A model generated the notes under the pieces. It saw nothing but the letters and a program-made list of their open reading frames with translations. It was not told the origin of the DNA and did not search any database. Made by a program: the position numbers and the translations under genes. A stretch of 64,000 nt of DNA from Nitrososphaeria archaeon (GTDB lineage: Archaea > Thermoproteota > Nitrososphaeria > Nitrososphaerales > JAAOZN01), in assembly GCA_029775855.1 (NCBI GenBank), contig JARVJZ010000004.1, positions 130,901-194,900 of the forward strand. The letters run 5' to 3'. Positions 8,468 through 16,638 of this stretch are shown here, piece by piece (within the stretch, counting starts at the first letter, position 1; each line of letters opens with the position of its first letter).

Positions 8468-8941
8468 GTGAGGATTCTTATAGTCGTACCTTGCGGGAAG
8501 AGTAAGATCTGGGATGTAGACCAGGACAGAGGGCCGACGAGGGCAGAGGAAGCATACACTGGAGGGCCGTTCAAGGTTAATCGGGCGTTTGCAAAGAGAT
8601 TCGCCGATAGATGGGTGATCCTTTCAGCTAAATACGGTTTCATAGACCCGTCTTTCACTATCCTCGAAAATTATAACGTGACATTTAAAGACCCTTCTAC
8701 TAACCCGATAAGTTTAGAACAGCTAAGAAGCCAGGTGGATGAGATGAAGCTGGATGCATACGATGTCGTGATAGCCTTAGGCGGCAGAGATTACACATCA
8801 ATAGTCAAGAGGTGTTTTGGCGATAAAAAGAAGGTGATATGCCCAGCTGAAGGGCTGCCGGTGGGTAAAGCTATGGGGTGCATCAGTAATCTTACAAATC
8901 TCGACAGAGAGGAGATGCTAAGGGAGATAGGTTTGTGTTAA
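8468..8941 (+). CDS. DUF6884-family protein
   Basis: 157 residues with a GTG start one base after the preceding stop. The N-terminal PCGKSKIW motif, the central LSAKYGF and the later VVIALGGRDY are hallmarks I associate with DUF6884, a family with a nucleotide-binding-like alpha/beta fold that often sits in mobile or defence neighbourhoods. Its biochemical function is not established. The stop overlaps the start of the next gene as TAATG, supporting an operon with the GIY-YIG protein. Confidence 0.75.
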   Translation: MRILIVVPCGKSKIWDVDQDRGPTRAEEAYTGGPFKVNRAFAKRFADRWVILSAKYGFIDPSFTILENYNVTFKDPSTNPISLEQLRSQVDEMKLDAYDVVIALGGRDYTSIVKRCFGDKKKVICPAEGLPVGKAMGCISNLTNLDREEMLREIGLC

Positions 8942-9582
8942 TGTGGAGAAATTCTGTGGAAGAAATCTGTAGATGTGTACATGAACTTATCAGCTCACTG
9001 TCAGCGTACTCTAATCCCAGTCAAGTGTCTTTCACCAATGGCCTATACTTCTTTTACGAGAAGGGGGAAGTGTCCATTCATGCACCCAATGGTCGTGTTG
9101 TTAGAGTAGGTAATCACCCATATTCAAGCAATGGTTTAAAAAGGCGCTTGCAGCTCCACTACTCTGGAAACAAGAATAGCAGCGTGTTCCGCAAGTTCCT
9201 TGGAGGAGCTTTAATGCGTAGAGAAAACCCTGCACATCCATGTTTACCTCATTGGGAAAAGCAAGGCCAACCTACCTGCAAAGTATGCAGGAAGGTCGAA
9301 GAAGATGTTTCAAATCTTCTAAGAGCTAACTTCTACTTCCGATGTGTAAAGATCGAGGATAAAGGGACGCGTAATCTTCTTGAGAAAAAGCTGATAGCCA
9401 CAATCTCTTCATGTAAGATATGTAAGCCGTCTGGAAATTGGTTAGGGAGGTACGCATATTCAGATCTTGTTAGAAGTTCTGGTTTATGGAACTCTAATTA
9501 TGTTTATGATGGGGATTGGGTTATGTCAGCAGAAGATTTAAATTTGCTGCGTAATCTGATACAGTTAACGCGTGTAAGGTAA
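8941..9582 (+). CDS. GIY-YIG nuclease-like protein
   Basis: 213 residues from the ATG at 8941. This start is preferred over an in-frame GTG at 8935 because the same TAATG overlap recurs at the next junction. GLYFFYEKGE (about 36-45), VVRVGN (about 58-63) and the Arg in LKRRLQLH correspond to the GIY, YIG and Arg motifs of the GIY-YIG nuclease fold; SGNWLG near 170 could supply the distal Asn. Two Cys pairs (CKVCRK and CKICK) may bind zinc. The catalytic motifs are partly divergent (GLY for GIY, VVRVG for YIG), so nuclease activity is inferred. Confidence 0.72.
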   Translation: MWRNSVEEICRCVHELISSLSAYSNPSQVSFTNGLYFFYEKGEVSIHAPNGRVVRVGNHPYSSNGLKRRLQLHYSGNKNSSVFRKFLGGALMRRENPAHPCLPHWEKQGQPTCKVCRKVEEDVSNLLRANFYFRCVKIEDKGTRNLLEKKLIATISSCKICKPSGNWLGRYAYSDLVRSSGLWNSNYVYDGDWVMSAEDLNLLRNLIQLTRVR

Positions 9583-9734
9583 TGACAGCGCAGAGCCGTA
9601 TTGTTCTTTGCAGCTATTGTAAGAGAAGAAGGGCGGAATATGACATTGGCAGCGAGGTTTATCTATGCAAGGAATGTTACGAGGAGTGGCACTTTAACGC
9701 TTTTCAACAGATGAGTGAATTCAGCTTATTCTAA
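9582..9734 (+). CDS. 50-residue zinc-ribbon protein closing the cassette
   Basis: Read from the sequence: starts with ATG overlapping the previous stop (TAATG) and encodes 50 residues ending SEFSLF. Two CxxC knuckles (CSYC and CKEC), 19 residues apart from first Cys to third, form a treble-clef/zinc-ribbon-like site. The end overlaps the stop of the convergent MFS gene by four bases. Probably an accessory nucleic-acid or protein-binding subunit of the cassette. Confidence 0.65.
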   Translation: MTAQSRIVLCSYCKRRRAEYDIGSEVYLCKECYEEWHFNAFQQMSEFSLF

Positions 9735-10951
9735 CGATACACCGCTCTTTTTGAACGATCAACACCCACTGGAAGCAGAAGTATAACGCTTAAGACCATT
9801 GCCGCTGCTGAAAGTGTAAAGGCTGGGCTATAGCTACCCATAGACTCACGTAGAAAGCCCGCAACAATAGGAGATACTGTAGCACCGATACCGTAAAATA
9901 AGGTCCATAAGCCGATTACTGATCCAGACGACTTCTCCTCAAAATACTCTGAAGCGCAAGCTGCATATATAGGGAACATAGACGCATAAAAGATGCCGTA
10001 CATAATGGCTAAGAGCATCAGTAGATGGAGACTTGCTCCAATAGCAACCATGCTGTAGATTGACACTGCGACACCAAGGTTGCAGAGGGCTAAGCCTTGT
10101 ATTCGACCTATTTTGTCTGATAGATATGGGAGGATTAGACTTGCGGGGATGCCGCTGAAGGCAACGGCGCTAGCCAGTCCTGCCGAATAAGCATAATCTA
10201 TTGAGAGATCTATGTTAAAGTATGCTACCATAAAGGTCATCGTGGTGCTTGTAGCGAAGGCTATAGCAAAGTATGATGAGGCTATGAACCAGAACGTTCC
10301 TGATGATAAGATTATTTGAGTTGCTTCTTGTGTTCTAAATTCTCTTCGTCTATCCGTTGATTCTTTTTCTTTTAGGAGAAGCGCTGAGGCTGCAGCTAGT
10401 GTTAGGGTGAAGACGCCCATTAGATACCATCCATGCTGCCAACCATAGGTGTCTACAATTATTGGCAGCAGTAAACCCATCAAGCCGTATCCAACACCAT
10501 AGCCTGAATTCACTACTCCTATTGCTCTACCTCTCTTCTCAGCTTTAAACCACATAGTAACAAGCCTTATGATTGCAACCCATCCAGCGTGTGAACCAAC
10601 CCCGACGAGCGCGAATAAGAAGACTCCTAGAGACCACTCTTTAACAGAACCCATCATAAATGTGCCGAACCCCATCACCACACAGAGCAGCGGTATAACC
10701 TTCTTGCAGCCAACTCTATCAACCATGAAGCCTATCAGTGGCGCTGATAGCGTATATGAGAGGAAATAGGCGCTTGCTATAAACCCGCTCTGAACATCTG
10801 TCAAATTTAGAGAAGACTTCATCGGCGGTATTAGAATACCGTATCCAAACCTTATGCCATATGATGCGAGCACAAGAAGAAAACCTACACCAAGTATCAC
10901 ATAACCCCAGTAAAAGCGCTTGAGCATCCTCTTGTATGAGAATAGACCCAT
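9731..10951 (-). CDS. MFS transporter, oxalate/formate or monocarboxylate type
   Basis: 406 residues with about 12 membrane helices. The loop motif GFMVDRVGCKK after helix 2 and its counterpart DKIGR in the second half are typical of the major facilitator superfamily. The pattern of an N-terminal YKRMLKRFYWGYVILG and gapped first loop resembles the oxalate:formate antiporter/MCT group. The substrate is probably a small carboxylate but cannot be read from sequence. Confidence 0.85.
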   Translation of the reverse strand: MGLFSYKRMLKRFYWGYVILGVGFLLVLASYGIRFGYGILIPPMKSSLNLTDVQSGFIASAYFLSYTLSAPLIGFMVDRVGCKKVIPLLCVVMGFGTFMMGSVKEWSLGVFLFALVGVGSHAGWVAIIRLVTMWFKAEKRGRAIGVVNSGYGVGYGLMGLLLPIIVDTYGWQHGWYLMGVFTLTLAAASALLLKEKESTDRRREFRTQEATQIILSSGTFWFIASSYFAIAFATSTTMTFMVAYFNIDLSIDYAYSAGLASAVAFSGIPASLILPYLSDKIGRIQGLALCNLGVAVSIYSMVAIGASLHLLMLLAIMYGIFYASMFPIYAACASEYFEEKSSGSVIGLWTLFYGIGATVSPIVAGFLRESMGSYSPAFTLSAAAMVLSVILLLPVGVDRSKRAVYR

Positions 10952-11005
10952 TAGATTAAGTTTCTCTTTTTAATAAAAATATGAAGTGGGTAGGTTTTCT
11001 TTATG

Positions 11006-11779
11006 CTACCTACCCTTAAAGACAGGCTTCCTCTTTTCCAGAAACGCTCTCATAGCCTCCTTTTGATCCTCAGTTGTGAAGAGTGGAAGCTGCTCGAGCT
11101 GCTGGTAAAGTAGCCCATCGTCGATCTGCATCTCTCCACCAACATTGATGGTCATCTTGATGGCGCCGATTGCCTTTGTCGGCCCGTTTGCTAATTGATT
11201 GGCGATTCTAAATGCTTCTTCAAAGAGTTTATCTGCTGGAACGACCCAGTTGACTAATCCAAGCTTCTGAGCTTCCCAAGCTGATATTGGATCTGGGAAG
11301 AAGAGGAGCTGCTTGGCCTTTAATCTGCCAACCCATCTAACTAGAAGCTGGGAGATTCCTGCGCCTGGTGAGATTCCTACGCCTACCTCTGGGTTGGCTA
11401 ATCTTGCGTCATCAGCAGCAACGATGAGGTCAAAGCCGTTCAGCATATCCATTACGCAGAAGCCGTTGACCGCAGCTATAATCGGCTTCCTCAGCCTCAT
11501 CATATATTTGTAGAGCTCTATCATTTTGCCGTTAAACTTGAGCATGAATTCTGGGGTTGCATCTTTGAACTCCTGTAAGTCGCCACCAGCATTAAAGTTC
11601 CTACCAGCAGCTGTGAATAGTATGGCTCTTACACTATCGTCTTCACCGGCTCTGTGCATGGCATCCCAGAGCTCAGAGACCATCTGAGAGTTGACTGCAT
11701 TATTCACCTCAGGTCTATTCAAAGTGATTATAGCAACGCCGCCACGCTGCTCATACTTGATAGTCTTATACTCAGACAT
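11006..11779 (-). CDS. Enoyl-CoA hydratase/isomerase (crotonase) family protein with altered oxyanion loop
   Basis: 257 residues of crotonase fold. The CoA-binding element RNFNAGGDLQEF is present, as is the Glu in NPEVGVG that corresponds to the second catalytic Glu of enoyl-CoA hydratases. The usual NG-x-A-x-GGG-x-E loop, which completes the oxyanion hole and carries the first catalytic Glu, is instead NGFCVMDMLNGFD, about three residues shorter and without the glycines. It is therefore unlikely to be a standard hydratase; a hydrolase or decarboxylase-type crotonase is possible. It stands alone between an MFS gene and a divergent DUF72 gene. Confidence 0.85.
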   Translation of the reverse strand: MSEYKTIKYEQRGGVAIITLNRPEVNNAVNSQMVSELWDAMHRAGEDDSVRAILFTAAGRNFNAGGDLQEFKDATPEFMLKFNGKMIELYKYMMRLRKPIIAAVNGFCVMDMLNGFDLIVAADDARLANPEVGVGISPGAGISQLLVRWVGRLKAKQLLFFPDPISAWEAQKLGLVNWVVPADKLFEEAFRIANQLANGPTKAIGAIKMTINVGGEMQIDDGLLYQQLEQLPLFTTEDQKEAMRAFLEKRKPVFKGR

Positions 11780-11861
11780 AGCGCATCGTTAAGCATTTAT
11801 CAAAAGGGTCTTTTTAGCCTTTCGACTAAAAGGTTAAAGCATCTTATGTCTTTCAAAATCT

Positions 11862-12560
11862 ATGATGCAGAGGGCTAAGGTAGGTACATCTGGATACAGC
11901 TACTTTTGGAACTTAGGTGTGCCTACACCCTTTGAGTGGTATGTTAAACAAGGCTTTAACACAGTCGAGATCAATGCAAGCTTCTACCGTTTTCCCTCTC
12001 CAAGCTGGATCAAGGCTTGGAGTAAAGCGCCCTCAGGATTTGATTTCTCCGTTAAGGTGCATCGCTCTCTAACACACTACGCTAAGCTTTCAGAGAAAGC
12101 AGTAAAGCTTTGGTATATCTTCAAAGATCTGTTCAAACCTATTGGGGACAGAATTGCTTTCTGGCTCTTTCAGATGCCTCCAAGCTTTACACCAACAGAA
12201 AAGAACCTAAAACGCATTAAAGCCTTCTTCAACACGCTGCATCTAGGCTCATCAGCTGCTGTTGAATTTAGGGATCCCGCGTGGTGGAGCGTTAAAAATG
12301 ATTTAAAGGATTGTGAGGTTACTTTCTGCTCAGTAGATGCACCTTTTCTGCCGAGAGAAATAGTCTGTCTGAGTGATGCGCTCTATCTTAGGCTTCACGG
12401 TAGAGAAGAGTGGTACGCTTACACATATAGTAGGCGTGAACTTGAGGAGATTGCGAAGCGGGTTAAAGAAGCGCAAACAGAGAGAATATACATATATTTG
12501 AACAACGACTTTGGTATGCTAGAGAATGGCAAACTTCTACTGAAGCTTTTAGAAGAGTAG
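11862..12560 (+). CDS. DUF72 family protein
   Basis: 232 residues with the DUF72 signatures KVGTSGYSYFW at the N-terminus, NTVEINASFYRFP, FDFSVKVHRSLTH, AVEFRDPAWW and YLRLHGREEWY. The family is a TIM-barrel of unknown biochemical role, often near nucleic-acid repair genes. Length is normal for the family. A second ATG three bases on is equally possible as start. Confidence 0.9.
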   Translation: MMQRAKVGTSGYSYFWNLGVPTPFEWYVKQGFNTVEINASFYRFPSPSWIKAWSKAPSGFDFSVKVHRSLTHYAKLSEKAVKLWYIFKDLFKPIGDRIAFWLFQMPPSFTPTEKNLKRIKAFFNTLHLGSSAAVEFRDPAWWSVKNDLKDCEVTFCSVDAPFLPREIVCLSDALYLRLHGREEWYAYTYSRRELEEIAKRVKEAQTERIYIYLNNDFGMLENGKLLLKLLEE

Positions 12561-12605
12561 GGTTAACTTTATCTACAATAAATAAGGTAATCATGCTGTA
12601 TTACT

Positions 12606-13100
12606 TTGGCGCGCAGACGCATATTTCTACTCGTACTTCTCGCTCTGATAGGGGTTGCTGCATCAGGCTCAGCATCAGCTATGGGCAAAGAAGAAGCGAA
12701 TAAGATGCTAGAAGATGTGAAAAAGAGTGTACCCTCTTCGCCAAATATTATAGACATATTCACTAACAACCTTAGAGTAGCTCTGCTTATGCTAATACCA
12801 GGATTAGGGCTTATTCTAGCACCCTATGTGCTCTACAACACAGGATTGGTCTTCGCAGCCACAGGTGTAGTGAATGGTGTACCCGGTTTAATGCTTCTTT
12901 TGGCAACAGCTATTTTACCCTTTTTTTGGCTTGAGTTCGTAGCGTATGCCACATCCACCACGCAGAACCTATATCTGATATGGGCGATTAAGTCCAAGAC
13001 TCTTCGCTATGAGCTACGAAACCTTGGCTACAGCTTACTTATGATAGTACTCTTACTTCTGTTAGGCGCTTGGATAGAAACGCTCTTTCTATCTTCTTAA
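12606..13100 (+). CDS. SpoIIM/DUF95-family membrane protein
   Basis: 164 residues from a TTG. An N-terminal hydrophobic helix (about 5-25) precedes a short soluble stretch, then four further helices. The segment FTNNLRVALLMLIPGLGL and the final helix with WIETLF match the stage II sporulation protein M-like family, which is widespread in archaea and of unknown function there. Tail-to-tail with the citrate-synthase-like gene, one base apart. Confidence 0.8.
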   Translation: MARRRIFLLVLLALIGVAASGSASAMGKEEANKMLEDVKKSVPSSPNIIDIFTNNLRVALLMLIPGLGLILAPYVLYNTGLVFAATGVVNGVPGLMLLLATAILPFFWLEFVAYATSTTQNLYLIWAIKSKTLRYELRNLGYSLLMIVLLLLLGAWIETLFLSS

Positions 13101-13101
13101 C

Positions 13102-14547
13102 CTACTTAATTTTCTGATTGAGTCTAATCTTATTGTTGAGTTTCTCAAGTAGCCAAGGCATATACTTCTTGACCAACATAAGCATCTCGTCATTTCCTAT
13201 CCTTGTAAGTCTACCTTCATCATACTTAGCTTGAATCTCTCTGTGGATCTCAGATACTCCAGGTGTTGACTTTGTAACCTTATTTTCTCCCGTGAGTCTA
13301 AAGTAGTGGTTTATCCAGAATACAACACCAGCTAACCCCGAATATTCAGAAACTGCTACACTTGGAGAGCGATCCAAGAGCTTCTCGGTGTCGAACGGCA
13401 GATACATTTCTATATTCTTTAATAATCCGTCTGCGTGTATTCCAGCCCAAGTTATGTTGAAGTTCTCGCCTACTATAGGGTAGTATGAAGGTATGCTGTA
13501 ACCCACTTCCTCTTCGTAATATTGGGCTATCTTGGTTATGACTTTAGTGTCCATCCCATCTAAGTCGCCTTTTATGGTTGCATACATGAAGACCATCGCT
13601 TCTAAGGGTACATTTCCAGCCCTTTCACCTATACCCAGCAAGGTGCAGTTTACTAGCGATGCACCATATAGCCAAGCTGATACAGAGTTAGCAACACCCA
13701 TGTGAAAATCGTTATGCCCATGAAACTCCAGACAATCAGATGGAACATCACATAAATTGTTGATTACCCAGATTAGCTTCGGCACGCTTCGTGGAAGCGC
13801 GCTCGAATCCCAAGGTAGTCCTATACCTAGTGTGTCGCATACCCTAACCTTAGCTGGTAACCCATATTTTCGCGAGAGTTTCATAAGTTTCTTTATGAAT
13901 GGTACTACCACACCAAAGATGTCAGCCCTTGTGCTGTCCTCTAAATGCACTCTTGGCACTATACCAAGCTTGAAGGTTTCTTCAGCAACCTCAAGATACT
14001 TTGATATAACCTTCTGCCTTCCTAACCCTTGAAACTTATAGAAGATATGGTAGTCGCTTACTGGTGTAACCATACCGCACTCCTCTACACCACTTTCTTT
14101 AACGAGCCTAAGGTCTTCGTACGTAGGTCTCATCCAACCAGCGATAATAGGATATTCATAGCCAAGATTTCTACAGGCCTCAACAGCTTCTCTATCCTTC
14201 TTAGAGTATAAGAAGAATTCTGATTGAAGAACCTTTCCCTTAGAGCCGCCTAACTCGTGTAATAGTGTATAAAGATCAACTATCTGCTTAACGGTATAGG
14301 GTTCACGCGCCTGCTGCCCGTCTCTAAATGTAGTGTCTGTTATCCAGATCTTGTCAGGTATCTTTATGGGTAAGAGAACACCGTCGAAGACAGTTAAAGG
14401 AGGCTTATCCCAAGGAAAGAACTCCTTGTAAAGCTTCGGCTGAGGCACTTCTACAACTTCGTAGTCAGGAAGGTCTATAGATTCCTTTCGAAGGTAGGAT
14501 AGGAATTCCTGTCTTTTTTCGTAATCAAGGTAGTTCCACTTGCTCAA
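13102..14547 (-). CDS. Re-citrate synthase-like enzyme (HMG-CoA lyase/isopropylmalate synthase superfamily)
   Basis: 481 residues of a TIM-barrel acyl-transferase of the DRE-TIM group. DTTFRDGQQ (about 70-78) gives the metal-binding Asp and catalytic Arg; HGHNDFH (about 275) gives the metal-binding His pair; GIGERAGNVPLE is the family loop. The longer N-terminal part, the YTVKQIVDLYTLLHELGG segment after the DRDG loop and the SDYHIF segment resemble what I remember of Re-face citrate synthases of clostridia and Dehalococcoides rather than LeuA or homocitrate synthase. There is no LeuA regulatory domain. If right, it makes citrate from oxaloacetate and acetyl-CoA; assignment is by motif memory only. 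Confidence 0.75.
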   Translation of the reverse strand: MSKWNYLDYEKRQEFLSYLRKESIDLPDYEVVEVPQPKLYKEFFPWDKPPLTVFDGVLLPIKIPDKIWITDTTFRDGQQAREPYTVKQIVDLYTLLHELGGSKGKVLQSEFFLYSKKDREAVEACRNLGYEYPIIAGWMRPTYEDLRLVKESGVEECGMVTPVSDYHIFYKFQGLGRQKVISKYLEVAEETFKLGIVPRVHLEDSTRADIFGVVVPFIKKLMKLSRKYGLPAKVRVCDTLGIGLPWDSSALPRSVPKLIWVINNLCDVPSDCLEFHGHNDFHMGVANSVSAWLYGASLVNCTLLGIGERAGNVPLEAMVFMYATIKGDLDGMDTKVITKIAQYYEEEVGYSIPSYYPIVGENFNITWAGIHADGLLKNIEMYLPFDTEKLLDRSPSVAVSEYSGLAGVVFWINHYFRLTGENKVTKSTPGVSEIHREIQAKYDEGRLTRIGNDEMLMLVKKYMPWLLEKLNNKIRLNQKIK

Positions 14548-14667
14548 GGTTCCTAACTATACCTATTGGATAGAGAGTATATTACCTTATCGCTTTTCTG
14601 GGCAAACTAGCAGCAAATCACCCTATCACTTAACATTTGTCGATTAAAGTGTGTTCTTGCTGGACGA

Positions 14668-15129
14668 TTAATGTTTAGATACATTTATAATTTCTGCACA
14701 AATAGTGCTTTGCAAATCGCTGACCTTTATCTTCATGACAGCGTTCGGTTCACCAGCAGCAGCCCAAACTTCGCTCCATCTGAAAAGGGATACATCAAGA
14801 TAGATCTTCACTTGAGGGTTATGTGGAAACGGTGGGACACCTCCTATCACATAGCCTGTGTTTGCCTGGATGTATTCTGGGTCTGCCATTTCAACTCTTT
14901 CATTTACGATGTTTGATAGGGTGTTTAAATCGACTTTTTTGTCGCCAGAGATTACTACGACGATAGGCCTAGAGCCTTTGAAGACTATGGATTTGGCTAT
15001 CTGTGCTACTGTGCAACCTAATGCTTCTGCCGCAAGCTTGGATGTCTTTGTGCTGGAGTCTAGAACTACAATTTCAGCATTTATACCTTTCTCATCGATA
15101 AAATGCTTAACCCGGTCTATCCCCTTCAA
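14668..15129 (-). CDS. YbaK/ProX-type aminoacyl-tRNA deacylase
   Basis: 153 residues. Motifs of the YbaK/EbsC fold are present: TSKLAAEALGCTVAQIAKSIVF, shown here in part as ALGCTVAQIAKS, VISGDKKVDL, and YVIGGVPPFPH with the GGxPP loop. Family members hydrolyse mischarged tRNA (for example Cys- or Ala-tRNAPro) in trans. It lies 10 bases downstream of livF on the same strand and may be transcribed with the transporter. Confidence 0.88.
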   Translation of the reverse strand: MKGIDRVKHFIDEKGINAEIVVLDSSTKTSKLAAEALGCTVAQIAKSIVFKGSRPIVVVISGDKKVDLNTLSNIVNERVEMADPEYIQANTGYVIGGVPPFPHNPQVKIYLDVSLFRWSEVWAAAGEPNAVMKIKVSDLQSTICAEIINVSKH

Positions 15130-15139
15130 TTCTTCATCA

Positions 15140-15844
15140 TTATTTTAGACCTAAGTAGAGCTTGCCCAACTCTGGATGTGATAGGAGTTCTTGGCTTGAG
15201 CCTTTAAAAGCCACCCTTCCACTAACTAGCAGATACGCTTGTTCACCTAATTCAAGCGCCTTTTTGGCATTTTGCTCCACCAAGATTATTGTCATATCTC
15301 TATTCTCTCTTAGCTCAACTATCTTGTCTAGGACTTCAGCGGATATCTTTGGTGAAAGGTTTGCAGTCGGTTCGTCAAACAACATTATTTGTGGGTTTCT
15401 TATTAGAGCCATAGCCATAGCTAGCATCTGCTTCTCTCCACCACTTAGCGTGCTAGCTTTCCGATCTAGGTAGGTCTTTAATACGGGGAAGAAGTTGAGG
15501 CTTTCTTCTACTCTATCTTTTAGTTCTTCGCCGCATCTATAGCCAGCCATAAGCAGATTCTCTCTCACTTTTAGAGTGTTGAATACGTTGTTGGTCTGTG
15601 GCAGATATGCTACTCCTTTTTCAGCTATCTTATGTGGCGGTAATCCGTTCAACTCGTATCCATTATATTTGATTTCGCCTGAAAAGATGGTTGTTAATCC
15701 GAAGATGGTTTTTAGTAATGTGCTTTTCCCGCTACCATTTGGTCCAACGATGACGGATATGCTTCTTCTTTGCACATCTAAGTTGATGTCATAGAGAACT
15801 TGAAGCCGACCGTATCCGGCAGAGAGGTTTTTGATGCTCAACAT
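15140..15844 (-). CDS. livF: Branched-chain amino-acid ABC transporter ATPase LivF
   Basis: 234 residues. Walker A GPNGSGKST (about 34-42), signature LSGGEKQML, Walker B IMLFDEPTANL, and a final His-free switch replaced by Gln in ILVEQNAKKA, as is usual for LivF. Two bases separate it from the LivG gene upstream. With LivG it forms the cytoplasmic ATPase dimer of a hydrophobic amino-acid importer. Confidence 0.93.
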   Translation of the reverse strand: MLSIKNLSAGYGRLQVLYDINLDVQRRSISVIVGPNGSGKSTLLKTIFGLTTIFSGEIKYNGYELNGLPPHKIAEKGVAYLPQTNNVFNTLKVRENLLMAGYRCGEELKDRVEESLNFFPVLKTYLDRKASTLSGGEKQMLAMAMALIRNPQIMLFDEPTANLSPKISAEVLDKIVELRENRDMTIILVEQNAKKALELGEQAYLLVSGRVAFKGSSQELLSHPELGKLYLGLK

Positions 15845-15846
15845 AC

Positions 15847-16605
15847 TTATCCACCTAGGTAGGCGCTTATGACTTGCGAGTCTCGCATCACCTTCTCTTT
15901 TTCCCCTTGCGTTATAAGTTTACCGTATGCTAGGACGTAGACGTAATCTACATACGGTAAGGCTAGATCAAGTCTATGTTCTATGATCAAGAATGTCAGC
16001 CCTAGCTTATCTCTTAGATTAAGTATGTATGTGAAAATCTCATGCGCTAAGGTTGGGTTTACACCAGATATGGGTTCATCTAGTAAGATCATCTTCGCAT
16101 CACTCATTAGGCTTCTCCCTATTTCAAGTAGCTTCATCTGCCCACCACTCAGCTTCGAAGCCCTAAGGTCCCAAAGGTGATCTATCTTTAGGAGCTGTAG
16201 TATCTTTAACGCTTTATCTAGATTCTCCTCTTCATCTTTGAGCCAAGAACCCGTGAAAGGCGCCTTTAGAAAGCTTTCACCTCTGTTTACCTTAGAGGCT
16301 ACGAGCAGATTCTCCAGCACAGTCAATCTTGTGAATAGGGATGGTATTTGGAAGGTTCTTACTAATCCGAGTTTGTATATTTGATGTGGTGGTAGGGCGG
16401 TTATGTCTCTGCCGTTGAAGTAGATCTTACCTTCATCAGGCGCATAGAAGCCAGAAACCACATTTATTAAAGTGGTCTTCCCGCTGCCGTTAGGCCCGAT
16501 CATCAACGCAACTTGCTTCTCATTTACCTTTACGTTCACACGGTCTAGTGCTTTGACTCCTCCGAAGCTCTTTGAGACTGATTGTATGTCGAGGAGAGTG
16601 TTCAT
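15847..16605 (-). CDS. livG: Branched-chain amino-acid ABC transporter ATPase LivG
   Basis: 252 residues with Walker A GPNGSGKTTL, the LivG-specific GLVRTFQIPSLF segment, signature LSGGQMKLLEIGR, Walker B MILLDEPISGV and switch His in IIEHRLDLAL. It is the second gene of the operon livK-livG-livF, 33 bases after the livK stop. Confidence 0.93.
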   Translation of the reverse strand: MNTLLDIQSVSKSFGGVKALDRVNVKVNEKQVALMIGPNGSGKTTLINVVSGFYAPDEGKIYFNGRDITALPPHQIYKLGLVRTFQIPSLFTRLTVLENLLVASKVNRGESFLKAPFTGSWLKDEEENLDKALKILQLLKIDHLWDLRASKLSGGQMKLLEIGRSLMSDAKMILLDEPISGVNPTLAHEIFTYILNLRDKLGLTFLIIEHRLDLALPYVDYVYVLAYGKLITQGEKEKVMRDSQVISAYLGG

Positions 16606-16638
16606 GCCCCAAAAAATAGGGGATGGGTGTTCGATATT

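Noticed and set aside
8045-9760. Attachment-site repeat of the tRNA-Ser 3' end flanking the cassette
   Set aside because: I looked for a second copy of the tRNA 3' end after the cassette and saw none, and no integrase gene is present.
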